Shown: positions 51,607 through 63,755 of the stretch, piece by piece
Position numbering within the stretch: position 1 is the first letter of the stretch
Layout: every line of letters begins with the position of its first letter
Source of the DNA: Stomorhina lunata
Taxonomy: Eukaryota; Arthropoda; Insecta; Diptera; Rhiniidae
Assembly: GCA_933228675.1 (NCBI GenBank)
Contig: OW121742.1
Span: 128,751,983 to 128,815,982 of the forward strand
DNA length: 64,000 bases
Direction of reading: 5' to 3'
Position numbers and translations under genes: made by a program
The notes under the pieces: model-generated
What the model was told of the DNA's origin: nothing
The model's input: the letters and a program-made list of their open reading frames with translations, nothing else
Database searches by the model: none

Positions 51607-52713
51607 AGAAAGAGTGTTATAGTAGGCTCTGCCGAATCAAATATACTCACCATCAAGTTGTTTTAAATTTACGAGGTGTAGCTAATTCAAAGGTGCAATC
51701 ATAATATACTGAATGTACCTTCAAATCTTTTTGATTGTATTGTAGATATAAAAAGAGGACGTTATATATATAAGAACTATAGCCAAATGTTGACCGATTG
51801 TCACAAAATTTTATACATTGTCCGGTTTTTATATATAGCTTATTTATGCTAAATTTCGTGGCCATAGCTATCATTTAGTAGCTTTTAACAGGCGTTTGAG
51901 GCAATTTAGTAGTTTCCGGGAGTGGTTTTTATATGAAAGCTATGGTTAAATATGGACCGATCCCATACAATTTAATATACTGACCAAAAGTTGTATAAAA
52001 CTTCTCTGTTTAAAATTAAGTTTTCTAAACTAAGTCCTCATAGCTATTACAATTGGATTCAATTTATCAGCATAAATGTCATTATGGGAGCTCTAACTAA
52101 ATGTGAACCGATTTCGCCCAACACAACTTTCTGAAGATATCGAAAATACTTTTGTAGCTCTAGCTCTTTTCGTTAAGGCGCTTTAGTCTGTCAGAAAGAC
52201 GGACATAAAACCCCCTTTTCTTTTTGTATTTTTTTGTTTTCGTAAGTTTTTTATATGGGAGCTATGGTCAAATGGTGACCGATTGTTACAAAATTTGGCT
52301 CAATGGCGGCTCTTCACATGAGACTTTCTTGTGCTTAATAGGCCATAGCTATTACACTTTATCATTTATTGGCATTTAAGTGTATTTTAGGTGGAATTTA
52401 GGCTGTTTCCGTAAGTGCTTTGTATGGAAGCTACAGTTAAATATGAACCGATTTCGATGAAATTGTATATGTTGCCTAGGGCTTCTGTAAGACTTCTAAT
52501 TTATTATTTATTAGCAAATAAGCAATTAGCCTAGACGAGGTTATACGGGAACCGATTTTGCCCAATTTCAATACCAACATTTTCCCAAAAATCAAAAAAT
52601 TGTTTTGTCAAGTTTCAGTATTTTAGCTACTTTCGTTTAGGCGTTATCGTGCTTTCAACAGACGGAAGGACGGACAGACAGTAAGACAGACAGTAAGACA
52701 GACGGACAGACAG

Positions 52714-52746
<33 letters not shown>
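51607..52746 (+). mobile_element. Family B repeat, copy 2
   Basis: Head AAGAAAGAGTGTTATAGTAG with GGCTCTGCCGAAT and CACCATCAAGTTG. Five or more motifs of the type GGGAGCTATGGTCAAATG are spaced along it, alternating with TAGCTATTACA and TGTCAGAAAGACGGACATAA. It ends in a GACR tract at 52660-52746. It is the same family as 13338-14706 and 59985-61118, here on the plus strand. Non-coding. Confidence 0.75.
52660..52746. repeat. (GACR)n microsatellite
   Basis: GACGGACAGACAGTAAGACAG-type units, mainly GACA and GACG, close the family B copy. The tract is about a quarter of the length of the equivalent one at 13338-13680. Confidence 0.9.
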
Positions 52747-54848
52747 TTAATATTAATAAATAATTCTAACTATTGAGTACTTCTAATTTAATACTGTAAT
52801 GTTAGAAATGGACGTTCTTAATGTTAGAAAAGGACGTCCGAAACTTTGATGAAGACCAAGTAGAGGAAAATCTTTCACAACTTGGCTTACGAAATAGGAG
52901 AAAATGAGCACAAGATCGAAGAGCATGGATTTCTTAAATATACTAAAGTATTAGTATGTATGATCCCTTTTGAACAAATTACATTTATAACAAAAATTCT
53001 AAGAAGATTTATTAAAGGGCCTAATAGTACTTTATTATTTGAACCTATTCTTTTTAATTTCTTGTATGGCAAAACGTAATGTTATTGTATATGGCTTTGC
53101 ATATTTAAATAATATTATGTTAAATTTCTAAACTTTATTTTGGTTTCAAAATTCTACTAAGCCATTTGTTCCTGTTCAGCTTTTTTGCCCCAAAAATGCG
53201 CATTCTTCTGCCATAATTTGGTCATAAAACTGAACGAATTACCAATTGATGTGCGTATAAAATTGATGATTTTATGTGAATTTCTAAAATAAATTCTTTA
53301 AAAAAAGCTGCAGCAACAACAATTGCTTGAATACTACAATAACATATAACGCCATTGCAAAAAAATATTACAATAATAATAAAGTCAATGAAGCGTAGAC
53401 AGTCATAAAAATCTAAAATTTTATTGAATTGTAAAGACGCAGGAAAAAATATTGACTTTATATAAAATTATTTATGGCTAAAAAAATGAATATTGGCATA
53501 TTTAAAAAAGGGAGCAATTTTATGTCTGAATAAAGGTTAAAGTAGCAGAAGTTTTAGCAGGAAAAATATTTTAAAAGGAGTTACCTTAAAAAAGATTGTA
53601 CGTTTTCTTAATATCAAATATTTGAATTGAGCATAAGATTGAGGTTCATAAATGTCTTTGTTAAAATAAAATAGCCTTAATGACTATCTTGGAAATACAA
53701 ATACATAAATAACTTATCAATGACGATTTTTACAACTTTAAAAAATAAATTTTTAATTTTATTCATTTAATTTTCTCAGTTAATTTACAACGATTAAAAT
53801 TGTATTTAATTTGAAAATAATTCCAATTTTGTTAGTTAAATCCTGTCTTTTTTTCACACACACATTCTCCTGAAGCTCGTGTAAATATGTGTAAGTGCGT
53901 GTATTGAAGTGTATTTAAATAGCAGAGTAAAATGTTTGTCTAGCTGTCTGCTCTCAGTCTGTACTTCATGGTTAATGAATATCAAATAAACTTGATAAAA
54001 ATTTACCCGTTAATTAAATTAATTTTAAATGAGTATCTTTTGCACACTCATCCAAAGTCACACACACGCTTCTGAACACACACACTCCCATACAGATGCA
54101 CAAATAAATACATTCGGATAAATAAATAAATAAATTTATTTATTTGTAAAGAGTTTTTCATACAATTAACTAACTAGATGGTTTGTTATTTTCCCAACGT
54201 ATTTAATTCTCACTTGGCCAACACAGACCGACTACAATAATATACAACAAATACATTTGCCATGTTTAAAATTATTATAACAACAACAATAAGAACGATA
54301 ATAATTGTACAATCAATTGAATTGATTTCATCACCGTGTCATGGCTGCTACGAGAGATGTTTGCATTCGATATTTAATAAATACTTAAATGATTGCATAT
54401 CTACCGCTTACGCTTCACACTCATAGTCAGTATCAGCAGTTTCATCTTCTTCTTCATCGCGTTAATAATGGAGCTCTACTGTCAGTGGCGACATATACTC
54501 GTACAATCAATTTATGTTTTATTGGAAAATGTGTTTGGGGTTTTCTTGTTCTTCAAGAGTCGCCAATTAATTGTAATCACTTGTACAAGCAATGTCATTT
54601 GGGAGCTCATTGAAAAACGAAAAAAAAGACAAATAAGTAAGTCAAGCCCTAGCTTCATATACCCTACCTCAATGAGTTTAAAATTTGGACCGAGTATCTA
54701 ACAATAATGCTTACAGACAGGCATATATTGAAGCCAGGGAAACGAAATTTTAAGATTTTCGGGAATTTCTTCAGATTTATACGCTTTATTGTGATTTTAA
54801 CTTTTGAGAAAGATTTTCATTGTTTTTAAAAGATTTGCTTAAGTTATA
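52747..54848. other. AT-rich non-coding stretch
   Basis: No gene supported. A short duplicated word (GTTAGAAATGGACGT and GTTAGAAAAGGACGT) lies at 52801-52836. AAATAAGTAAGTCAAGCCCT near 54631-54650 is a family A head fragment. Confidence 0.45.
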
Positions 54849-55115
54849 TGAACCGCTGTGGTATAGCAGTTTAGTCTTCCACCTAGCATATCTGAGGTCC
54901 CAAGTTCGATCCCCGACGGTTCACCTCATAACTCAGCCAGCCACTGGTATTAAGCTATGTAAAACTTCGCTAACTAATGCATTTGTAGTTCTGAGCCGGA
55001 GTCAAAAAGTAGGTCGCTTTCAATGTGTCTAAAAATAAAATCGGATGCAGCTATTTTTTGAGAGAAGTGTCAATTGTTCCAATTGAAATGTCGTGGAAAT
55101 TATGTATATGAGTAT
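54849..55115 (+). mobile_element. tRNA-derived SINE, copy with intact promoter boxes
   Basis: The head is tRNA-like. TGAACCG (54849-54855) and CGGTTCA (54917-54923) pair as a perfect 7-bp acceptor-type stem. TGGTATAGCAGT (54859-54870) is close to the A box, and AGTTCGATCCC (54903-54913) is one base from the B-box consensus. The T-arm stem does not pair well, so this is not a working tRNA. The body continues AACTCAGCCAGCCACTGG, AAAACTTCGCTAACTAATGC and AAATCGGATGCAGC, and matches the minus-strand copy at 4515-4830. The 3' edge is approximate. Confidence 0.7.
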
Positions 55116-56744
55116 TTAGTTTAAGTACAATTTTCAAAAGGGTTGAGTAAATAGATAACTTTAAAGTTGGGTGTCAAAACAAAATTTTTGAATGTAACAA
55201 GGATCATGACAAACACAATGTACCATTCCCCACTTATTATTATAGCGTAGTATTTAAAAATAAAATAATTAAATGTTTTATATCGTCAGATACGAATAAA
55301 GCATACCCTTCAATTCGTTCAACCCATTGCATTGTATCATCTAGACTAATTCAAGTACCTTCTTTTTATATGTATCGTGATTCGGAATAAGCTAAACTTC
55401 ACATATAAGGAGCTGTTCACATATTACGTAACGCTCTTAAGGGGGGAGGGGGGACTTTTGTTACGCTGGAGGAATTTCGTACGCGTATTTCTATTAAAAT
55501 GTGTTACACAGGGAGGGGCCCCTAAGATACCAAAATTGGAAATTGAAATTGGAAATAGAATTACTATTCTAAGCCTTTATTCATTATAGCAAAAGTGCTA
55601 TTACCCAAATTTACCAATATTACCCATTTAGGGTCTTAAAAAGGCAGTACGACATACACAATCAATTGGTTTAGCTGCAATCGATAGCATTTAAATTAAA
55701 TTGGTATTAATGTTGTTCTTAATTTGTTTTATATTGATGGGATCAATATTAAATGTTAAATTTAATTGGTGTTTAAAACTATATATCACTTTCAAAGTGT
55801 TGCAATTGCCGCTAATAAATTAAGAGATAAATGAGCTGAAAACATATGAAAATTAAATAAAATATATTTTAATTCTCCATTTGCTTAGTAACATATTTAT
55901 GTATTAAATAAATACTTTTGATCTTTTTTTTTTGTTTAAATTATTTTTAAGATTTTTTTTCAAGTTTTATTGTACTATGATTTTTCTATATTATTCTCAA
56001 CCCCTTAATTATGCTTATAATTACGTATCATGGTCTTAAATTAGCTTGACAAAACAACACCACATCTTAAATGAGACGAATATTGTGTGATCCATGAAGC
56101 GTCAGTAAATGTCAAATAAACATACGCCTTGTTCGTATTATTACAAAAAGCTCCCCTTTCCTTTGGGCGGGAGAAATTAAATATAAAAACAAAATAAATA
56201 AACCCAAACGCATCTCTGTCATCTTTTCTTAAATGAGATCTAAAGGAATGCATTTAAATATTTTGTAATATTTCTATTTTTAATTAAGAAAGAAATATTT
56301 TGAAATGGCTTCAATATCTAATGCATCTATTTTGTACCCAAATTTTTGGTGCTTCAAAGCAGATAAGTCTTTTAGAAGAAATGATTATATGAAATCCTGG
56401 ATTATATTACATTAAAAAAAGTCTACTCTCATCATATGAATATAAGTATTATTTCTATAAATGATGAATATAGTTTCAACACATGTTTGTGTAACATGAA
56501 AGATATTCAACTGAAGCTATTTCATTCAATCACATGAATACATACATACATATTTTACTCATACTAACAAACATACACCGTTTGTCTGTGATACATTTAA
56601 AGGATTTCTTGTCGAATTTGTCAAGCATGAAATAAGTAAGAGTGAAGCTGTTGGGTTGGGATCTTGATGCATATTTCGGTTGACTTGAAACACTCATGTC
56701 AACAAACTTACATATACATATGTGACATTTACGTGTATAAACAT
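55116..56744. other. AT-rich stretch with one GC-rich patch
   Basis: TTCACATATTACGTAACGCT, followed by GGGGGGAGGGGGGAC and GGGAGGGGCCCC (55405-55522), stands out. It resembles a repeat type common in insects, with ACGTAACGC words next to G-runs. Family and borders are not resolved. No gene is supported elsewhere. Confidence 0.4.
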
Positions 56745-57193
56745 ATCCCAGCAGTCCTTAATTAAAGAACTGCATCCAATATTACTAAGATAACTACGGA
56801 TTTAATATGAGCTAGTCAGTAGATAAGGTTAATAGATTCCATGGAACAACTATAATGTCGTATTAAAACAGCAATGAGTATTCATGAAAGATAATTTTGT
56901 TGCCGAATTTCGTTTTTTTTACTTAGTTCATAAAAATAAACTGTTTTCGAGTTACGCGAATATTTATTGCGCAACCTCCTCCATTTTTTTTTTTATAAAG
57001 CTATATCTCGAAAACTAAAGTTAACCTAAAAACACGGTTATCACCATTGAATTTACCGTACACGATTTATTTTTATCCACTAGGGGTCCCTTTTGTCGGT
57101 AGAAAAGTTGTCAAAATCGAGCACAGTGCAATTGGTCCGTATTTGACCTCATTGTTAAAAGGTATCTTATAGACGGTTTGGAACTGCTGGGAT
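56745..57193. mobile_element. Inverted-repeat element with TCCCAGCAGT ends (family F)
   Basis: ATCCCAGCAGTCC at the left edge and GGAACTGCTGGGAT at the right edge are inverted repeats around about 450 bp of non-coding sequence. Interior words include TCGAAAACTAAAGTTAACC and GGTCCGTATTTGACCTCATT. The termini resemble those at 33233 and 33581. No clear target duplication. Confidence 0.5.
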
Positions 57194-58404
57194 TTTTGTA
57201 ATAAGCTGGCTCTACTTTTTACAAATATTAGTCTTAAGTTCTTACAGAAAGATAGCTTCGGGTAACCTTCTTTGTATTAAATTTGCACATTTAAAATACA
57301 AATAATACCATTATTTTGCTTAGTAGGGGAATGATTCAGCTATTCAGGAATAACATATATTTTTCATGCTTATAAAAAAAATATATTGCCTCTAACCATT
57401 TCGCTGAGATAAACTAAGATTTATATGAATTCAATTTCTTTTTATGAGCCTCTCTAATAAAAAGTATACATGTACAAATTAACTTGTGCAAGCAAGTTTA
57501 TAAGTGAGTGTATAAATTTAAGAATGCCTCGATGAAGGCACTCATTTGTCGTTTTTTAATGCAGAAAAATGCGTTTATTATTAAAAACAGCGACTTTTTG
57601 AAATTCATAAAAGTCATATTCATCTGAACACGAGCAAGTTCATATTAGTATATGTATGAATGCATATGTGTGTATGTATATATTCATGTGCTTAATATAA
57701 TAAAAATAGTATCTTTAACGCGTTGTTGATTATGCTTTGAGTTGCATCTATTAAAGAAAAATAAAAAAGCAAAAATAAAATCCTACAAAAAAAGGAACAA
57801 AAATATGAAATAAATCGGAATGTGTTAATAAAATGCCGCTTGTGGTTGTGTGAGTCTGGTGACATTCAAAAAGTTTTAGACTCTTTTTTAGCCTTTGTTT
57901 GTGCTTCTGTTTTATTCTTGAGTTGATTTATATATAATTGCCAGCGTGTAGATTTTTATGCACATGGGGGAATGACTAAGTAATTGGAAACAAATGACAA
58001 AAAATATATAAATTCCTTGGTATCCATCAAGCATGAGTTTCATTCAGTCAGTCAGTTGCTCTGTCATATATTTAATGCATGAGTGTATAGCATGTGTAAG
58101 GCAGATACGAAAGGAAAGTCGAAAATGCTGGATTGAAAGGCTGATCCATACTACTTGATAAAGATTCAAAAATTTTAAGAAATATATTTATATTAATACA
58201 AAAGTAATGTTTCTACTTAAGTATTCCAATAACATACATTAGAATCCGCTAGATGGCACTATTAACTATGCAGAAATTTATGTAGGAGGTTAAACTCTAT
58301 CGGCTATAGAAAAAATATACCTAAGTTAACTAAAACAAATTCGAGGATTTTTGTAATTGTTGATAATATCCAACGTAGTAAACCTGTTTCATCAAATAAT
58401 ATAC
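57194..58404. other. AT-rich non-coding stretch
   Basis: No gene or bounded repeat seen. Confidence 0.45.
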
Positions 58405-58478
58405 TTTAAATAATGGTTAAAAAGCTTCTAAATATGCAACGGAAAGCATTTTTAGAAGCGTCTTAACCATTATTTAAA
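58405..58478. repeat. 74-bp imperfect hairpin
   Basis: The left arm TTTAAATAATGGTTAA...GCTTCTAAA (58405-58432) pairs with the right arm 58451-58478 over 16 bp, then a 3-base mismatch, then 9 bp. ATGC/GCAT pairing extends the stem, leaving an 8-base loop. The length and bulge pattern are those of a pre-miRNA-like hairpin or a tiny foldback element; the sequence alone does not decide. Confidence 0.7.
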
Positions 58479-59984
58479 CTTCTAATAAAGTCTCATCAGT
58501 TTCTCTACATCAAAATTGGCTCTGTACGCTAGAAAAAATTTATAAAAGTTAAAACTTTGTTTATTATAGTTAAAGGTTTATAAGTCGACAAGTTTTCCCT
58601 TATTATTTCCTTTTTTTTATTCAATAATACAATTTTTGGAAAATACAACAACCAAAAGGAAAATAAAGTTTGAAAACATTCATACATTCAAACATAAAAA
58701 TTAAGCTCAAAGCAATGCGACATCAATTTTAAGAAATAAAATTTATGATGAAAATTTCATTGACAATTGTGGGGCTGCAATAAGAGCAGGCAGGCAGGCA
58801 GACAGACAGTTCTGGCAGCAGACGGGCAAGCAAGCAAGTTGCTGCCACTCAGGCTGTTTGAAGTTGTCTTCAAGTGCAAGGAATATAAGGAAGGCATTTA
58901 AGGGCTCAATATTTGTGGCAAGAACACGTGTACTCGTATTTACATTCCCCACCAAAAACACAACAAAAATAATTCAAAAGCAAATAAGAGAAAATTTCTC
59001 CCTTTTATTCAATGAAAATAGTATCTCGTATCTTGGTATGGCCTTTGATGATGAGAATAATGATGTTTATAATAAGTTTATTTGAGACTCACATAATCAA
59101 AAAGAGTGGGGACGGATGGATACATGCCTTGGGAGGGAGATTTTGATATGAAAGTGAAGTAAAATATTTGTAATGCAGAACAGCATTTTCCCGTCACATT
59201 ACATTAGTGCAAACACTTTGTCATTGATTTGTTTAAGCAGCAAATTCTTATATACATACATTTATACATACTAGGAAAGGAAAGAAATAATAAAATTGAA
59301 ATTGGAGGGATAAACTTTATCATCCGCAACAAAAAACAGCAACAGCAACACTAACTAACTCTAACAACTGCATCATCGTCGTCATCGTTTTCCATGGAGC
59401 GGTGAGAAGATTATTTATTTCACAAGTTGTGACATTGGAAATTATAATAAAAAACTAAGAAAAAAGACTAAATGAAATAAAACAACAGAGACAGACACAA
59501 ATTTATGCCGGATGTTTTTTGGTTTGAAATTGGAGCTCATTAGTGCATGTTAAGTACACACATTTTTTGGATTGGGATTTGTTTTATTTTATGTAATTTG
59601 AAAAAATGTCAAGAGATTTTATTTTTTAATATTTTTAGAACATTAATGGAAAACAAATTAAAATGCATGAATGACAATTTTCACAATTCTATTTTCATTG
59701 TTTTTTATGTTTCAACAAATTGATTAAGTCTAATATTCTTTCAAAAATAGGACTTTAATTAGACAGCTTTTTTTTAAAAACACTCTAAAAGTGGAAAGTT
59801 ATTTTCTAAGCCTTTTCTAACCGATTTTAAGTGGTTTAGTAGATAGTAAATGGAAGCATATAAACTTTCCGCGAAAATCGTTACTTTGTCTCAATACTTG
59901 AAAATAGTTTAAATATAAAGTCACTCAAATTACTGTCCCAATGTTTTTAAGTTCTTTACGAATACAAGTGTAACAAGAAACAGA
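58479..59984. other. AT-rich stretch with GGCA/GACA tract
   Basis: GCAGGCAGGCAGGCAGACAG lies at 58787-58806. Frames at 58743-58961 (-) and 58858-59085 (+) overlap on opposite strands and lack motifs. No gene is supported. Confidence 0.45.
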
Positions 59985-61118
59985 TATAGGTCACTGAAAA
60001 TTGGCATAAATATTCTTTATTTCTTGGAAAAGTTTGGTATTGAAATCAGGCAAAATCGATTCACATTTGACCACAGCTCCCGTATAACCTCGTCTAGGCT
60101 AATGGCTTATTCGCTAATAATTGATAAATTATAAGAGCTATGATGATTAAATTTGGTATATAGAAGTTTTACATAAGCACTAGGCATCATATACAATTTC
60201 ATTGAAATCGGTTCACATTTCGGTTCACAGCTCCCATACAAAAAACTTACGGAAACAGCCTAAATACAACCTAAAATGCACTTAAATGTCAATAAATGAT
60301 AAAGTCTTATATCAATGCCAGCCAGTGTGCACTTTGTTACAATCGGTCACCATTTGACCATAGCTCCCATATAAAAAACTTACGAAAACACAAAAATACA
60401 AAAAGAAAAGGGGGTTTATGTGCGTCTGTCCGTCAGATAAAATCGCGATCGCGGCTAGACGAAAAGAGCTAGAAGGACAAAATTTTACAAAAGTATTTTC
60501 GATAGCTTCAAAAAGTTGTGTATTGAAAATGGATGAAATCGTTTCGCATTTAGTTAGAGCTCCCATATAACACCGCCCCTGGAAATACATTAATGCTGAT
60601 AAATTGAATACAATTGTAATAGCTATGACGACTTAATTTAGAATAGGGAAGTTTTATGCAACTATTGGTCAGTATATCAAATTTTATAGGAATCGGTTCA
60701 TATACGACTATAGCTTTCATATAAAAAACACTCCCGGAAACTAAAAAAAAAAATGTAGCAAAGGCCAGTTAAAAGCTATTGAACTAGAAACTATGACAGC
60801 TATGGCCATTAAATTTGCAAGGATAAGCTCTTTATAAATACCAGCCAGTGTGTAAAATTTCGATACAATCGGTGAACATTTGGCTATAATTCTTATATAT
60901 GTATCACATCCCCTTTTTATATCTAGAACAAAAAGATTCGGAGGTATAATCAACATATTAAGATTGCACCAAGGAAATTAGATAGCTATTAATCAATGTT
61001 TAGACTTTATATGCGGTAGATGCATTAGAAATTGAATTTGATTCACATTCTGAATAACACAACTTGATGGTGGGTATATAATATTCGGCCCCGCCGAATA
61101 TAACACTCTTGCTTGTTT
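59985..61118 (-). mobile_element. Family B repeat, copy 3
   Basis: Read on the minus strand it starts at 61118 with AACAAGCAAGAGTGTTATAT and the hairpin ATTCGGCGGGGCCGAAT, then CCCACCATCAAGTTG. It continues with the same spaced motifs as copies 1 and 2, ending around AATCGATTTTGCC. It lacks a terminal GACR tract. The segment 60290-61118 aligns with 13790-14706. Non-coding. Confidence 0.75.
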
Positions 61119-62521
61119 AAGTGATGTTTTTGTAAACTTTTATAAGTAGAATCGACGTGTTGCAAGAGAGCATTATAATCTTATATACAACTCGCGCAAA
61201 ACCGGGTCTTTATATCAAATATATTTATATATATATATTATTTATCATCACAATTGCCCCTTTTTAACTGTTGCTCTAAAAATTATGTCTACCTAACAAA
61301 TATTTCATTAGTGTATTAAATAATTCTGCAAAAAATCATAAATTTCAATAAAAAAAAGACAGAAACATTTTATATGGACAATTTAAATGTTTTGTTATTT
61401 GCGCCCGCGCAAATGTTTCACACACAAAACGAACCACCTTCAATCATCACAACTCATACCAAAAGTGACTGCCATTTTAGTGGCTGGTTCTGTTGACTTT
61501 CTCGATTTTAACTTCAACTGTTGGCTATTGTTGGATAATTTATTTATAAAAAAAATCTCATTAAGCTGGAGCACAAACACATGAAGCTCCAGCAAAGTGT
61601 AAGCATGGAAAGATGTTCCTGGTCATAGTTTAGCCATAACAACTGCAATGGTTAAAACATTTTATGGCTAATAAATGTAAAAGTTGCAGTTTCCAAAAGG
61701 AACTTGCAAAAATTCATGGAGTATATGAATTTTATTTGTATTGTGCTTTTGAAAATCATACGAGTAGTAAATATACAAAAAAAAAAACAGTTGCTTATAA
61801 AATGTCACATGTGCTAAATATGCAGCCGGCCGGCTAAGCAAAAGGTTGTGTAAATTTTATTAATCGCAATTTATGGATTCATAAATATCTGGCATATACG
61901 AGATAAAAAAAGAAGAGAAAATACATTTTTTTATGATTTTCTTTGTGTTTTGCAGTTGTTTTGTAGCAAAAGAAGCGAAGGTGATCTTTCTTATGGGCCC
62001 CCTATTGTGTGAAATTAACACAAATCACTAAATGAGCCAGCGCAAGAGGTTGAATGAAATAATAATCCATGCAAATTTCATGTAAATAAAAATTTATTAG
62101 AGAGTTAGGTCGAATTAAAACCACTTAGATCTGAACATTCGTAATTTTTCGAGACAGTCCCAAAAAACTTTTTTGATTTTAGAAAGTAACACACTCCAGA
62201 CTCTCCATAGATATATGAGATCAGTATTTTGTAGAATTTCTTAACATTATTGTTAATTTAATAACTATTCTTGATTGTACCTTGTTACCTCGTTAGATAA
62301 TCCTAGTTATCCAGTGTTATCTGTTGTTCATAAATACTATCCAATTTTTAGTAGGGTATAAAATAATATTTACGGCTTAAAATATTAAGTGAGTAAAAAT
62401 TATCTTATTTTATGAGATTGTATGAGATTTTGTAAAAATGGGATTAAACCTCAATTCTTCGAAACTTTTGATTTCTTCGTAATACAATTTGGATCATTTC
62501 CTCTTATAATCTTTTTATTTT
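61119..62521. other. AT-rich non-coding stretch
   Basis: No gene supported. A TATATATATATAT run occurs near 61225-61240. Confidence 0.5.
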
Positions 62522-62748
62522 AAAACAAGTAAGAAAGTGCTATAGTCGGTCAAGCCCTACCATACGATACCCTTCACCACTGAGGTCCAAGGTGTTATTT
62601 TTCCTGTATAAAGACAAATATCTGATAAATTTTGCCTTCATACAAACATTTTCTCAAAACTTATATATTTAAGCTGTTTCCGTCATTTGGTCAAATATTG
62701 ATCGATTATCTCGAAATTTGGCAAATTGATTACAGTTGTTATGTATTG
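62522..62748 (+). mobile_element. Family A repeat, truncated head
   Basis: AAAACAAGTAAGAAAGTGCT, TCGGTCAAGCCCTACC and GATACCCTTCACCACTGAGG begin a copy that stops after TTGATTACAGTTGTTATG. It is directly followed by a fuller copy beginning with the same head, giving a direct repeat of about 227 bp. Confidence 0.75.
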
Positions 62749-63567
62749 AAAAAACAAGTAAGAAAGCGCTATAGTCGGTCAAGCCGACCATACGATACCC
62801 TTCACCACTAAGGTCAAAGGTGTTATTTTTCCTGTGTAAAGACAAATATTTGCTAAATTTTGCCATCAACAAACATTTTCTCAAAACTTATATATTCAAC
62901 CTGTTTCCGTCATTTGGACTTATGTGAGAGCTAGGGTCAAATGTGGACCGATTATCTCGAAATTTGGCAGATTGATTACAGTTGTTACAAAAATTATGTA
63001 TGCAAAAAATAGACTCAAAATTTCCATTATCTTTAGATTTACGAGCGTTTTAGTGATTTTTTGTCTCATTTAGTGCGTTTTTAAAGAAGAATTTGTATGG
63101 GAGCTATGGTCAAATGTGGACCGATTTCAACGAAATTTGGTACAATGATTTTATTTGACAGAAGCAGTATTTGTTTTAAATTTCAAGAAAAAATATTGAT
63201 ATTTGTGGCCAATATAGCAATTCCGGGAAGTGGGACCTATGGGAGGTACCATAAATAATGGACCGATTTTGACCAATTTCAATAGCCATGGTCCCATTGT
63301 CAAAAAAATGATCTGTGCCAAATTTCATCAAATTATCTTTAGAATTGCGACCTGTAGTTTGATTACAAGGTTTACATGGGGGTCCAGCCAGCCAGACGAA
63401 CGGACGGACGGACGGACGGACGGACATCGCTAAATCGACTCAGAAAGTGATTCTATGCCTATTGGTATACTAAAAGGTGGGTCTAAGACAAATATTTCTA
63501 TGCGTTACAAACATCAGTACAAACTTATAATACCCTTTCCACCTATGGTGGTGAAGGGTATAATAAA
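62749..63567 (+). mobile_element. Family A repeat, full-length copy
   Basis: This is the best reference copy in the window. The head is AAAACAAGTAAGAAAGCGCT with TCGGTCAAGCCGACC, followed by GAGAGCTAGGGTCAAATG and GGGAGCTATGGTCAAATG motifs, then GGGAAGTGGGACCTATGG. A GACG tract (about 63396-63425) is followed by CATCGCTAAATCGACTCAGA and AAAAGGTGGGTCTAAGAC. A strong terminal hairpin (TTATAATACCC ... GGGTATAATAA, 63524-63566) closes it. No protein. The lack of terminal inverted repeats, the head hairpin and the tail hairpin leave the mobilisation mode open. Confidence 0.75.
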
Positions 63568-63755
63568 CTTTAAATTCTCATTAACTTCAGATTTACGAGC
63601 GTTTTAGTGATTTTTGTTTCATTTAGAGCCTTTTGTTTCATTTAGAGCTTTAGCCAAATGTGGACCGATTTCAATGAAATTTGGTACAGCAATTTTAGTT
63701 TACATAAGCAGTATTTGTTTGAAAAAATATTGATATTTGTAGCCAATTACCTTAC
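63568..63755 (+). repeat. Family A internal fragment
   Basis: TTCAGATTTACGAGCGTTTT, TTAGTGATTTTTGTTTCATT and AAATGTGGACCGATTTCAA repeat the interior of the adjacent full copy (63030-63215), in the same orientation. With the truncated head upstream this makes three family A pieces in a row. Confidence 0.7.

Noticed and set aside
52882..53079. 65-aa frame after the family B copy
   Set aside because: Open on both strands, with no motif; not distinguishable from chance.
54849..54923. Possible functional tRNA gene
   Set aside because: The acceptor-like stem and both boxes are present, but the T-arm does not pair and the segment continues into a repeated SINE body.
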